64,000 bases of DNA from Leisingera thetidis (lineage in GTDB: Bacteria; Pseudomonadota; Alphaproteobacteria; Rhodobacterales; Rhodobacteraceae): positions 2,669,501 to 2,733,500 of the forward strand of contig NZ_CP109787.1 of the NCBI RefSeq assembly GCF_025857195.1, in the 5' to 3' direction. A program made the translations under genes and the position numbers. Position 1 is the first letter of the stretch; each line of letters starts with the position of its first letter. Of this stretch, positions 27,945 through 38,125 are shown piece after piece. The notes under the pieces were generated by a model. That model was not told where the DNA came from. It did no database searches and was given only the letters and a program-made list of their open reading frames with translations.

Positions 27945-28967
27945 ATGCCGACCTTGAACGAACCCAAGCTGATCGCTGGGAACGCCAACCTTCCTCTTGC
28001 CCAAGCCATCAGCCGCCGGATGAGCATGCACCGCGGGGTCGACCAGGGCCTGGTGGATGCCCGCGTCGAGCGGTTCAACGACGGCGAGATCTTCGTCGAA
28101 GTCTATGAGAACGTCCGCGGCGAGGACATGTTCATCATCCAGCCGACCTCGAACCCGGCCAATGACAACCTGATGGAGCTGCTGATCATCGCCGATGCGC
28201 TGCGCCGCTCCTCGGCCCAGCGCATCACCGCGGTGATCCCCTATTTCGGCTATGCCCGCCAGGACCGCCGCACCAAGGCGCGCACGCCGATCTCCTCGAA
28301 ACTGGTGGCCAACATGCTGACCGGTGCCGGCATCGAGCGGGTGCTGACGATGGATCTGCACGCAGCCCAGATCCAGGGCTTTTTCGATATCCCGGTGGAC
28401 AACCTTTACGCGTCGCCGATCTTTGCGCTGGATGTGAAGAACCAGTTCAAGGACAGCATGGACGAGCTGATGGTGGTGTCTCCGGACGTGGGCGGCGTGG
28501 CCCGCGCGCGCGAGCTGGCCAAGCGGATCAACGCGCCGCTGTCGATCGTCGACAAGCGCCGCGAGAAGGCCGGCGAAGTGGCCGAGATGACCGTGATCGG
28601 CGATGTGAAAGACAAGATCTGCCTGATCATCGACGACATGTGCGACACCGCCGGCACCCTGTGCAAGGCCGCCCAGGTGCTGATGGACAACGGCGCCAAG
28701 GAGGTGCACGCCTATATCACCCACGGCGTGATGAGCGGCCCGGCGGTGGAACGCGTCAGCAATTCGGTGATGAAATCGCTGGTGCTGACCGACTCGATCC
28801 AGCCGACCGAAGCGGTGAAGGGCGCGCCGAACATCCGCATCCTGCCGACGGCGCCGCTGTTCACCCAGGCCATTCTGAACATCTGGCACGGCACTTCGGT
28901 GTCGTCGCTGTTCGAGGACAAGACCCTGGTGCCGATCTACGAGAGCCTTTATTCCAACGGCGGCTGA
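27945..28967 (+). CDS. prs: Ribose-phosphate pyrophosphokinase (PRPP synthetase)
   Basis: The 340-residue enzyme transfers diphosphate from ATP to ribose 5-phosphate, giving PRPP for nucleotides, histidine and tryptophan. The N-terminal half includes [20 protein letters not shown] and [17 protein letters not shown], the ATP-binding flexible loop. [11 protein letters not shown] and the PRPP loop [13 protein letters not shown] complete the active site. It is longer than the roughly 315-residue E. coli enzyme because of N- and C-terminal extensions. A strong terminator follows. Confidence 0.98.
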   Translation: MPTLNEPKLIAGNANLPLAQAISRRMSMHRGVDQGLVDARVERFNDGEIFVEVYENVRGEDMFIIQPTSNPANDNLMELLIIADALRRSSAQRITAVIPYFGYARQDRRTKARTPISSKLVANMLTGAGIERVLTMDLHAAQIQGFFDIPVDNLYASPIFALDVKNQFKDSMDELMVVSPDVGGVARARELAKRINAPLSIVDKRREKAGEVAEMTVIGDVKDKICLIIDDMCDTAGTLCKAAQVLMDNGAKEVHAYITHGVMSGPAVERVSNSVMKSLVLTDSIQPTEAVKGAPNIRILPTAPLFTQAILNIWHGTSVSSLFEDKTLVPIYESLYSNGG

Positions 28968-28994
28968 GGCCGCCGTAGTCCGGACAGGAGGAAA

Positions 28995-29018
28995 GCCCCG
29001 CCCGTGTGCGGGGCTTTT
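28995..29018 (+). terminator. Rho-independent terminator of prs
   Basis: A seven-pair stem, GCCCCGC and GCGGGGC, with a six-base loop is followed by TTTT. It begins 28 bases after the prs stop and six bases before the end of the convergent MFS gene, so it may also serve that gene. Confidence 0.9.
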
Positions 29019-29024
29019 GCTTTT

Positions 29025-30218
29025 TCAAAGGGCGGCGCGGCGGCGGGTTGCGTGCAGGGCGGCCGTCAGCGCGATGCCCGCCATCAGCGCGAGGGCTGCC
29101 GCGGCGGCCCAGAACGTCCCGCCATAGCCCCATCGGGCAATCGCAGGCGTGCTGGCAAACGGCGACAGGAACTGGCCGCAGAACACCGAGGCGGTCAGGA
29201 GTGCGCCTGCCGTGCCGCGGCGCGCGGCCGGGGCCAGCGCCAGCACGATGGCGACAAAGCCGGGGGAAACCGTGGCGTAACCGATGCCGATGGCCATGGT
29301 GCCGGCCAGCGCCGTGGCCGGGCTGCCCTGCTGCGCCAGCACCGCAAAGCCGAGCGCCAGCGCGCCATAGCCCGCGGCAAAGATCACGGCGTGCGGCAGC
29401 GCGCGCTTGAGGCGGCCGTAGAACAGCGCGGCAAGGCCGCCGCAGAGCATCAGCAGCCCCAGCCCCGCCCCGGTCATCAGCGCACTGTTGAGACCCTGGG
29501 CGGCAAAGAAGAACGGCAGCTGGGTCGGCATCATGAAGAACAGGCCGTTGGTCAGCATCTGCAGGAGCGACACCGCAACCGCCAGCGGCAGCCAGGCCGG
29601 GTGCCCTGCCCCCGCGCCCGGGGTGCCGGGGCCGCGGCTGGGTTCCGGTTCCGGCGCGTGCCGCCAGACCGCCCAGAGGCAGACCACCGCCAGCCCGTAG
29701 ATCAGGAACGGCAGCCGCGGCGACAGGGTGGCGGCGAGGCCGGCCAGGGTGATGAAGACCAGGCCGCCGAAGTTGCGCGCCGAGATCTGCAGGCCGGTGA
29801 GCGCCTGCCGCCGCGCGCCGGTGAAACAGTCGCCGATCAGCGCGGTCTGCGCGGTCATGATCAGCGCCACCGCCACGCCCAGGCCGAAACGGCTGGCCAG
29901 CATCAGCTGCAGATCCGGCAGGTAATACCCCGCCGTGCCGCACAGCATGAACAGCCAGATCCCCCCCAGCAGCACGCCGCGCCGCCCGGCCCGGTCGGCG
30001 AGCCAGCCCGCCAGCGGCGCCGTCAGCATCACCCCCAGCGAAGGCGCGGTGACCAGCAGCCGCACCAGAAAGCCGGCATCGGGCGTGCGGCTGAACTCCT
30101 GCTCCAGCCCGGCCAGCGCCGGGCTGATGGTGGCATTGGCCATCACCGTGAGGCTGGCGGCCATCAGCAGCGCCATCGCCACGGGCTCTTGCCAGAGGCG
30201 TGTATTTTCCGTGTTCAT
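29025..30218 (-). CDS. MFS transporter
   Basis: A 397-residue protein with twelve predicted hydrophobic helices. The loop between helices 2 and 3 is GWLADRAGRRG, the MFS hallmark. A cytoplasmic linker with EPEPSRGPGTPGAGAGH lies near the middle. It resembles drug- or metabolite-efflux transporters of the DHA1 type. It is divergently arranged with a MerR regulator, and a SoxR-like operator half-site lies in the shared promoter region, so it is a likely regulator target. The substrate is unknown. Confidence 0.9.
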   Translation of the reverse strand: MNTENTRLWQEPVAMALLMAASLTVMANATISPALAGLEQEFSRTPDAGFLVRLLVTAPSLGVMLTAPLAGWLADRAGRRGVLLGGIWLFMLCGTAGYYLPDLQLMLASRFGLGVAVALIMTAQTALIGDCFTGARRQALTGLQISARNFGGLVFITLAGLAATLSPRLPFLIYGLAVVCLWAVWRHAPEPEPSRGPGTPGAGAGHPAWLPLAVAVSLLQMLTNGLFFMMPTQLPFFFAAQGLNSALMTGAGLGLLMLCGGLAALFYGRLKRALPHAVIFAAGYGALALGFAVLAQQGSPATALAGTMAIGIGYATVSPGFVAIVLALAPAARRGTAGALLTASVFCGQFLSPFASTPAIARWGYGGTFWAAAAALALMAGIALTAALHATRRRAAL

Positions 30219-30260
30219 CCGTAAATTCCCTTGTTCAGACTGATCGGGACTGGCAGCCTG

Positions 30261-30285
30261 CCAATTGAAGCGAACTTGAGGTCAA
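30261..30285 (-). promoter_or_regulatory. Candidate MerR-family operator between the MFS gene and the regulator
   Basis: Read on the minus strand this is TTGACCTCAAGTT, then CG, then CTTCAATTGG. The first part matches one half of the SoxR-type operator (TTGACCTCAAGTT), overlapping a -35 TTGACC; the second half is degenerate. It lies 43 bases upstream of the MFS start codon and three bases before the MerR gene. Confidence 0.5.
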
Positions 30286-30287
30286 GG

Positions 30288-30689
30288 ATGAAAACACTGG
30301 ACATTGGAGAAGTGGCGGAACGCTCTGGCGCCGCGCCGTCGGCCTTGCGGTATTATGAGGAGATCGGGCTGATCGCCTCGATCGGGCGCAAGGGCTTGCG
30401 GCGGCAGTACGGGCCGGAAACCCTGCTGCAGCTGTCGCTGATCGCGCTGGGAAAGGCCGCCGGGTTTTCGCTGCGGGAGATTGCCGGCATGTTCGGCAAG
30501 GACGGCCGGCCCGATCTGCCGCGCGATCAGCTGCAGGCCCGCGCCGATGCGCTGGAGGTGCAGATCCGTGAGCTGTCTGCCCTGCGCGATGCGCTGCGCC
30601 ACGTGGCGGACTGCCCGGCGCCCAGCCATCTGGAGTGTCCCAAGTTTCAAAAGCTGCTGCGGGCCGGAACCCTCACGGCCAAGCTTTAA
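30288..30689 (+). CDS. MerR family transcriptional regulator
   Basis: A 133-residue regulator from the ATG at 30288. The N-terminal winged helix LDIGEVAERSGAAPSALRYYEEIGLIASIGR is the MerR DNA-binding domain, followed by a dimerisation coiled coil. The C-terminal part has DCPAPSHLECPKF, with only two cysteines. That resembles the tail of SoxR but lacks the CxxCxC iron-sulfur motif, so it is unlikely to be SoxR itself. It probably controls the divergent MFS transporter by MerR-type promoter distortion. The effector is unknown. Its stop is only nine bases from the convergent lectin-like gene. Confidence 0.9.
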   Translation: MKTLDIGEVAERSGAAPSALRYYEEIGLIASIGRKGLRRQYGPETLLQLSLIALGKAAGFSLREIAGMFGKDGRPDLPRDQLQARADALEVQIRELSALRDALRHVADCPAPSHLECPKFQKLLRAGTLTAKL

Positions 30690-30698
30690 GGCCCCGTC

Positions 30699-31049
30699 TC
30701 AGTCCACGTCCCAGTCATCGGCATGGGGCAGCTCGCCGATGGCCAGCCAGCCCGCGCGCAGGCGGGCGGCGCGGCTGTCGGCCCAGGTGCGGAAGACGAT
30801 GTCGAACCCTTCGCAGGTGATGTTTTCCGCCACCAGTTCCGCCCGGATCGCGGCGGAGGTGTCCATGTCCCACAGCGACACCGACACATGGACGGCGGGC
30901 GGCCGGGCAAACGTATCGGCAAACATCACCGCACGGCGCCGCACGCGCGGGCCGGAGCCTGTCCACATCTCGCCGCCATCCTGGAAATCCGAGAAGACTT
31001 CGATATCCCCCTGATCGACCCCTGTGCGGGGGTTGCGCAGTCGTTTCAT
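30699..31049 (-). CDS. H-type lectin domain protein
   Basis: A 116-residue protein starting MKRLRNPRTGVDQGDIEVFS. The segment from FARPPAVHVSVSLWDMDTS through AENITCEGFDIVFRTWADS to RAGWLAIGE follows the H-type lectin pattern of the discoidin/Helix pomatia agglutinin type. These bind sugars such as N-acetylgalactosamine in eukaryotes; the bacterial versions are uncharacterised. No signal peptide is visible, so the protein may be cytoplasmic or exported another way. The start was placed at 31047-31049; the long in-frame upstream part has no family match. Confidence 0.72.
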   Translation of the reverse strand: MKRLRNPRTGVDQGDIEVFSDFQDGGEMWTGSGPRVRRRAVMFADTFARPPAVHVSVSLWDMDTSAAIRAELVAENITCEGFDIVFRTWADSRAARLRAGWLAIGELPHADDWDVD

Positions 31050-31381
31050 TCCGGTTCCCAAGCGGTTGGTCTGCAGTGAGATTAAGCCATCCGTCAGGAT
31101 TATCCAGAAAGCTGAAGCGAAGACTGTATTATTGTTGCCTTTCGGCAAGGCGGCAGCCGTCTGGCGCGCCGCGGTTTCCGGATGTCCCGGCCGCGCATCA
31201 GAGCAGCACAAGCGGGGAGAAATCCCCCAAGCCCGGACATTTCCCGAATCGGGGAGAAATTCTCCGATTGTCGCAAAAGCCGCCCATTCCGGCGCGGCTG
31301 CAACGGGTCCCTGAGGCCGATTTCTGCTGTGGTTCCGCATCCGCCTTGCACAGGCGATCTGACCCAAGGGAGGAGATACCC

Positions 31382-32854
31382 GTGTCGCAAAATGATCCGA
31401 ATATTGTGAAACCCGGCCTCGGAATGGCCATCCTGCCCATCGTGCTGACGCTGGGTGTGCTGGGCGTGCAGCTGTTCTACTTCGGCGATTTCACCCCGCA
31501 TATCCCGCTGGCCATCGGCATTGCCATCACCGCGCTGGTGGGTCTGAAGCTGGGCCACAAGTGGGACAACATCGAAGAGGGCGTGTTCCACGTCATCACC
31601 ATCTCGCTGCCGTCGGTGTCGATCCTGATCACCGTCGGCATGATCGTCGGCATCTGGATTGCCAGCGGCACCGTGCCGACGCTGATCTATTACGGGCTGA
31701 AGATCCTGTCGCCGGAGCTGTTCCTGGCCGCGGGCATGGTGCTGTGCTCGATCGTGTCGGTGTCGCTGGGCACCTCCTGGGGCACCGTCGGCACCGTCGG
31801 GCTGGCGCTGATGGGCATTGGCGCAGGCTTTGGCATTCCGATGTACTGGACCGCCGGCGCGGTGGTTTCGGGCGCCTTCTTCGGCGACAAGATCTCGCCC
31901 CTGTCGGACACCACCAACCTGGCGCCTGCGGTGACCGGCACCAACCTGTTCGACCACATCCGCAACATGCTGCCGACCACGGTTCCGTCGATGCTGATTG
32001 CGCTGGCGGTCTACCTCGTGGTCGGCTTCACCCTGATCGACACCTCGCAGGTGTCGTTTGAGCGGATCGACGCCATCACCGCGGCGCTGGACGCTGCCTT
32101 CTGGATCTCGCCGCTGATGCTGCTGCCTGCGGTGCTGGTGATCATCCTGGCGGTGAAGAAGCAGCCGCCGATCCCGTCGCTGTTCGCGGGTGCCGTGGTC
32201 GGCGGCATCATGGCGATGGTCTGCCAGGGAGCCGGCCTGCATGAGACCTTCACATTTGCCAACAGCGGCTATGCCATCGACACCGGCGTGGCGGAGATCG
32301 ACCCGCTGCTGAACCGCGGCGGCATCCAGTCGATGATGTGGACCATCTCGCTGGTGCTGCTGGCGCTGGGGTTCGGCGGCGCGCTGGAGCGGACCGGGTG
32401 TCTGCAGGCGATCATCGGGGTGATCATTTCCCGCGTCAAAAGCTTTGCCGGCATCCAGACCTCGGCGATCCTGACCTCGGTGGCGACCAACACCGTGGCG
32501 GGCGATCCGTATCTCTCCATTGCGCTGCCGGGGCGGATGTATGCGCCGGTTTACCGCGGCATGAAATATTCGCCGCTGAACCTGTCGCGCGCCATCGAGG
32601 AAGGCGGCACGCTGGTGTCGCCGCTGATCCCCTGGAACGCCGGCGGCGCCTTTGTGATCTCGGCGCTGGCGCTGGGGATTTCCGACGGCAACTTCGAGAA
32701 CCTGCTGTATATCCCGCTGGCCTTTGCCTGCTGGCTGTCGCCGCTGATCGGCATCTTCTATGCGATGACCGGCCTGTTCTCGCCCAAGGCAAGCGGCGAA
32801 GAGATCGCAGCCTGGGAAGACCGCGGCGAGCCGGTGGCCGAGCTGACCGCCTGA
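31382..32854 (+). CDS. nhaC: Na+/H+ antiporter NhaC family
   Basis: A 490-residue membrane protein with many helices. The motif GTSWGTVGTVGLALMGIGAG and the DKISPLSDTTNLAPAV segment match NhaC sodium/proton antiporters; the conserved charged residues in them likely bind the cations. It should extrude sodium for pH and salt homeostasis, which fits a marine lineage. The start is GTG at 31382, with GGAGG eight bases upstream; no ATG gives a complete protein. The upstream region contains no obvious regulator. Confidence 0.93.
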   Translation: MSQNDPNIVKPGLGMAILPIVLTLGVLGVQLFYFGDFTPHIPLAIGIAITALVGLKLGHKWDNIEEGVFHVITISLPSVSILITVGMIVGIWIASGTVPTLIYYGLKILSPELFLAAGMVLCSIVSVSLGTSWGTVGTVGLALMGIGAGFGIPMYWTAGAVVSGAFFGDKISPLSDTTNLAPAVTGTNLFDHIRNMLPTTVPSMLIALAVYLVVGFTLIDTSQVSFERIDAITAALDAAFWISPLMLLPAVLVIILAVKKQPPIPSLFAGAVVGGIMAMVCQGAGLHETFTFANSGYAIDTGVAEIDPLLNRGGIQSMMWTISLVLLALGFGGALERTGCLQAIIGVIISRVKSFAGIQTSAILTSVATNTVAGDPYLSIALPGRMYAPVYRGMKYSPLNLSRAIEEGGTLVSPLIPWNAGGAFVISALALGISDGNFENLLYIPLAFACWLSPLIGIFYAMTGLFSPKASGEEIAAWEDRGEPVAELTA

Positions 32855-32860
32855 ACCGGT

Positions 32861-32889
32861 CGCGCGCCGGGGGGCCTCTCCGGCGCGCG
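32861..32889. terminator. GC hairpin after nhaC
   Basis: A perfect ten-pair stem (CGCGCGCCGG and CCGGCGCGCG) with a nine-base loop begins seven bases after the nhaC stop. The T tract is weak (TTCTG), so it may end transcription or act as a Rho-dependent structure. A second nine-pair hairpin, GCCGGCCTG/CAGGCCGGC, is at 33059-33081, near the stop of the convergent PAS gene. Confidence 0.5.
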
Positions 32890-33109
32890 TTCTGATGCAG
32901 GCGCCCTGTCGGCCAGGTTGGCGGCAGGCATCGCGGCGGCTTTGTTCAGAAAAGCGCGGCGGGTGTCCGGGCTGATGACCTGCGGCCGCGGCAGGGACCT
33001 GGCGGCGGCCGTGCCGCGGCCTCCATTTCCGCTCCCGCAACCGCGAGGCGCTGCAGACGCCGGCCTGCAGTTCAGGCCGGCGGGACCCGGCGTGGTGTTG
33101 GAGCGCGGT

Positions 33110-34327
33110 CTATTTCTCTTCGGAGGCAAGCGCCGTGCTGAGATCGGTGATCTTTTCCAGCCGCGTGGAAATCCGGTCCTGGAACTGGCCCAGCTCGTCG
33201 ATGATCGAATTCAGCGATTCCCCGACATTGCCGAGCCGGGCGCATTCGATCTTGCACAGCACCCGGGTGGTGGTGAGCGCCATGAAATGGCGGTGCAGGG
33301 TCAGGCAGGCCTTCTGAATGCGGTCTGCCTCGAAGCGGACATCCTGCAGGCTGGCCCTGGCCTTGCCGGACTGGTCTTCGGCGAGCTGCGCCAGAATGGC
33401 CTGTTCGGTGCCGATATCAATCGCCGCATTGGCGCCCTCCTGGTCGAGCTGATGGCCGCATTCGGTGAGGATGCGGGCCAGCCCCTCGACAAAGATGGCG
33501 GCCGTGACGGTGCCCCGGATGGCGCGGAAGTTGCTGTTCCGGCCCCAGACATGGGCCTCGAACCAGCTCGACATCTCGCGCGACATGGCGCTGTAGTTCT
33601 GCGACAGGACGGTGACCGGCCCGCCGGCCGGTTCGATCCGCGAGGCGATGACCCGCAGATTGTGCGGGATGGTGCGCATCGATTCGAATTCCTGCACCAG
33701 CGCTTCGGTCTCCTGCACCAGATCGCCGGCCGTGGAATGCATCGCCCGGCGTTCCGCCAGACGGGTGTCCGGGGCGCGTTTCAGGCCGGCGTCACGGGCC
33801 AGCAGCTCTTCCGCCAGGGCGTGGCCCGCAAAGTCCTGATAGGTGGCAAAGCCAAGCTCCCGCAGGCGGGCCAGCAGCCGCGCGGCGCTGTCCTCGGGGC
33901 TGAGCCCCTCGGTCTGCTCGGCCTTGTGCAGAACCGCGTATTCCTGCGCCGCCGTCTTGAACAAGGGGCTGGTCGGCTTGATCCGCGCCGACAGGTAGCC
34001 GCCCTCGCAGGGGGTGACGACGGCATAGACCCAGTAGTAGCTGCCGTCGCTGGCGCGGTTCTTGACATAGGCGCCGACGGTGCCGCCCTCCGTGATGGTG
34101 TCCCAGAACAGCTGGAACACGCCGCGCGGCATGTCCGGGTGGCGGATCACCTTGTGCGGCGCGCCCAGCAGGTCCGCCAGCGGGTATTTGGCAACCCGGC
34201 TGAACACCGCGTTGCCGGCCTGGATCACGCCGCGGGAATCGGTGCGGGAAAAGAACACCTCATCCAGGGCAAAATGGGCTTCCCTGCTCCTGGAAGCGGC
34301 GGTCAGCGTGCGGTCTTCAAAGGACAC
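33110..34327 (-). CDS. PAS domain protein resembling the Aer sensor, without membrane or signalling domains
   Basis: A 405-residue soluble protein. Residues about 25-115 form a PAS domain of the Aer type: ADLLGAPHKVIRHPDMP followed by FWDTITEGGTVGAYVKNRASDGSYYWV. The remainder is helical, with LRVIASRIEPAGGPV and an approximately 130-residue C-terminal coil, but lacks the transmembrane helices, HAMP and MCP tip of true Aer. The start is GTG at 34325-34327 with AGGA nine bases upstream. It might be a cytosolic redox or energy sensor feeding chemotaxis or another partner; FAD binding is an inference. Confidence 0.78.
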   Translation of the reverse strand: MSFEDRTLTAASRSREAHFALDEVFFSRTDSRGVIQAGNAVFSRVAKYPLADLLGAPHKVIRHPDMPRGVFQLFWDTITEGGTVGAYVKNRASDGSYYWVYAVVTPCEGGYLSARIKPTSPLFKTAAQEYAVLHKAEQTEGLSPEDSAARLLARLRELGFATYQDFAGHALAEELLARDAGLKRAPDTRLAERRAMHSTAGDLVQETEALVQEFESMRTIPHNLRVIASRIEPAGGPVTVLSQNYSAMSREMSSWFEAHVWGRNSNFRAIRGTVTAAIFVEGLARILTECGHQLDQEGANAAIDIGTEQAILAQLAEDQSGKARASLQDVRFEADRIQKACLTLHRHFMALTTTRVLCKIECARLGNVGESLNSIIDELGQFQDRISTRLEKITDLSTALASEEK

Positions 34328-34456
34328 GTTTCAGATCCTGTCAGTGGTTGCCTCATCCAGTTTCCGGTTTAGCCGGCAGTGCTTTTCAAATTGCTAATGC
34401 ACTGCCGCACACGCCGCTTTTCCGCCCGCAGCCGGGCACAGCCGGACGCCGCCGGC

Positions 34457-36040
34457 TCAGGCGGCGGCCTGCTTCTCCCCGGCCCCGCAGCCTGCCTCCA
34501 GCGTCACCCCCAGACTGTCGCAGAGCGGCAGCCGCCGGGCGGCGAAATTGCCGGCCCGGGCGCGCAAAAGGGCGAGGTTCTCCGCCTCGGTTTCCAGCAC
34601 CCGGCCCTCATGCTGCAGGCGCTGGCCCTGCGGCGCCAGGATGCGCCAGGCCAAGTCCGCCCAGTCCGCCGGCGTCTCATGCCCTTCGTTGCGGGCCAGC
34701 AGGAACAACTGCTCGAACCGGTCCAGCTCCACCCCGCCGCCGGTGACCGGCGAGGCGAGAAAGCGCAACGTGCCGCTCTCCTCGGCGCGTTTGCAGACTG
34801 CGAGGTTGAAGGCGCGGCAGGCGGCTGCGCGCTGGTCCAGCCCCTCCTGCGGCAGGCAGGGCGTGATGCAGCCGGTCCCGGCCAATACCCGCAGCAGCCG
34901 GGTGATGCTGCCCCATTCCATGGCGCCGAACACCCCCTGGTCCAGCAGGCTGCGCACCGTGGCCGGCCCCTTGGCCAGGGCCTGCAGCACCGGCGCATAC
35001 TGCTGCTGCTCCATCGGCACGCCGCGGCCGCGGTGGTGGAACTTCAGCGGGCCGCCGCTGTAGGGGCGGGCCAGCGCGAACGGTGTCGCGAACCAGGCGC
35101 CGATGCCGCCGCGCGGGGTATGCGCCAGCTTGCCCTTCACAAAGATATCGGTGCGGAAGTGCTCGTTCAGCAGCACATCCCGCAGCCCTTCGCGGCGGTC
35201 GGGGTCGCTTTCACTGTCCAGCAGCGCCTGCTGCTCCGGCGTGAAACGGGCACAGTCGAGATTGTCCAGCGGATGCACCGAGCCAAGGAAGCCCAGCTTG
35301 GCCTGCGCCAGGCTGTCCGACAGCTCCTCGAAGTAGAACGGTTTCCAGTCGTGGTTGAAATACTCATGCGCCAGATAGTTTTCCGGCATCGCCCCCATGT
35401 GCTTCAGCCGCCGCCCGGCGGCCGGGTTGCTGCCGAAATAGCCCGCCCCCGCCTGCTCCAGCTGCCGCGCAAAGGCCACCGCATCGTCGATCCGCCCGGT
35501 CAGCGGCCCGCTGCCCTGCGCCGCCCGGCCGGCCAGAATGCGGCGCAGCGGCATGGCCGCGGCCCAGCCCGGCAGCGCGTTGTAGCTGACATAGACCAGC
35601 CCGCCCGGCTTCAGCCGCCGGGCAATGAAACGGGTGATGCAGTCCCGGTTCGCCGCGGACACCCAGCTGAAAACGCCATGCAGCGCGATGATGTCGAAGG
35701 CTCCGGGCAGCTGCGGCGTGTCTTCGAAATCCGCAAAGGAGCGCTCGTGGAAATGCATGTTCTCCAGCCCGGCCTCCTGCGCCAGCTCGGCGGCGCCGGC
35801 GATATGCGAGGGGCTGAAATCCATCGCGTGGAATTCGGCATGCGGGTTGGCCGCCGCCAGAAGATTGGCCGAGAACCCCTGACCGCACCCCAGCTCGCAA
35901 TAGGTGACATTCCCGCCGTCAAGCCGGTGCCGGTGGCCCTGGCTCATCGCGCCGAAGCCCAGCAGGGCCGGCGTCAGCTGGCTGTGGAAGTCATGGGTGT
36001 AGTCGATGCCGGCGACGTAGCCGGAGGTCCAGTCGGTCAT
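34457..36040 (-). CDS. Methyltransferase with C-terminal methyltransferase regulatory domain
   Basis: A 527-residue protein. The N-terminal class I SAM-dependent methyltransferase domain has motif I CELGCGQGFSANLLAA (about 48-63), FDIIALHGVFSWV and KPGGLVYVSYNALPGW. A mixed alpha-beta regulatory region (Methyltransf-reg type) occupies roughly the second half, including AMEWGSITRLLRVLAGTGC. The substrate is unknown; related two-part proteins are linked to surface or secreted molecules. The ATG at 36038-36040 is favoured over one ten codons upstream because AGGA lies seven bases before it. Confidence 0.87.
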   Translation of the reverse strand: MTDWTSGYVAGIDYTHDFHSQLTPALLGFGAMSQGHRHRLDGGNVTYCELGCGQGFSANLLAAANPHAEFHAMDFSPSHIAGAAELAQEAGLENMHFHERSFADFEDTPQLPGAFDIIALHGVFSWVSAANRDCITRFIARRLKPGGLVYVSYNALPGWAAAMPLRRILAGRAAQGSGPLTGRIDDAVAFARQLEQAGAGYFGSNPAAGRRLKHMGAMPENYLAHEYFNHDWKPFYFEELSDSLAQAKLGFLGSVHPLDNLDCARFTPEQQALLDSESDPDRREGLRDVLLNEHFRTDIFVKGKLAHTPRGGIGAWFATPFALARPYSGGPLKFHHRGRGVPMEQQQYAPVLQALAKGPATVRSLLDQGVFGAMEWGSITRLLRVLAGTGCITPCLPQEGLDQRAAACRAFNLAVCKRAEESGTLRFLASPVTGGGVELDRFEQLFLLARNEGHETPADWADLAWRILAPQGQRLQHEGRVLETEAENLALLRARAGNFAARRLPLCDSLGVTLEAGCGAGEKQAAA

Positions 36041-36153
36041 TGATAATCCTGCGGTTTGGGTATTTGTCATGCAGGACTTTTTTCCGCAATTTTATGAGAA
36101 TTGCGTTAACTCCGGAGCCCGCGGCAGGAGACTCCGCCGCCACCGGCAGGCAC

Positions 36154-36186
36154 AAAAAAACCGGCCCCCAGACGGGAGCCGGTTTT
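36154..36186 (-). terminator. Rho-independent terminator of the atp operon
   Basis: On the minus strand ACCGGCTCCC, loop and GGGGGCCGGT form a ten-pair stem with one mismatch, followed by seven Ts. It is 25 bases after the atpC stop. Confidence 0.88.
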
Positions 36187-36210
36187 CCGGTTGTTCAATC
36201 CGCATCCGGA

Positions 36211-36624
36211 TCAGAGGGACATATGGGTGCCCAGGGCTTCCATGTCGGCGAGCAGCTTGGCTGCGTCCTCGACCAGGCCGTGCGGCCGGTCTTCCTCTTT
36301 TGCGGTCTTATACATCACGCGGGCTTCCTCGATCAGCGCGTCCATCTGACCGCGGTCCATTTCCGCCATCGGGATCGCACGCTCGGCCAGAACCGACAGG
36401 CTGCTGCCGCTGATTTCCGCAAAGCCGCCGGTGACCACATACTCCGAGTTGCCTTCCGGGCTTTCGACCTTCAGCACGCCGGGGCGCAGGGTGGTGATGG
36501 TGGGCGCATGGGCGGGCATTGCCGTCATGTCGCCTTCCGCACCGGGGATCTGGACCGCGCTGGCCTGCAGCGAAGCAAGGCTCCGCTCGGGGCTGACGAG
36601 GTCGAATTGCATCGTTTGTGCCAT
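36211..36624 (-). CDS. atpC: ATP synthase F1 epsilon subunit
   Basis: The 137-residue subunit has the N-terminal beta-sandwich ([15 protein letters not shown], then [22 protein letters not shown]) and a helical C-terminal region ([22 protein letters not shown]). It belongs to the central stalk of the F1 motor and regulates ATP hydrolysis. The order atpH-A-G-D-C on one strand is that of alphaproteobacteria; the F0 genes are not in this window, which is normal for the group. It is the last gene of the operon. Confidence 0.96.
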   Translation of the reverse strand: MAQTMQFDLVSPERSLASLQASAVQIPGAEGDMTAMPAHAPTITTLRPGVLKVESPEGNSEYVVTGGFAEISGSSLSVLAERAIPMAEMDRGQMDALIEEARVMYKTAKEEDRPHGLVEDAAKLLADMEALGTHMSL

Positions 36625-36679
36625 TGGGGCCTCCTTTCAGGGTTCCCCCGCGCGGGCTGCGCGCAGGGGAGTTCCAGTC

Positions 36680-38125
<1,446 letters not shown>

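Noticed and set aside
30288..30689. SoxR
   Set aside because: The C-terminal cysteine motif of SoxR (CxxCxCxxxxxC) is incomplete; only two cysteines remain.
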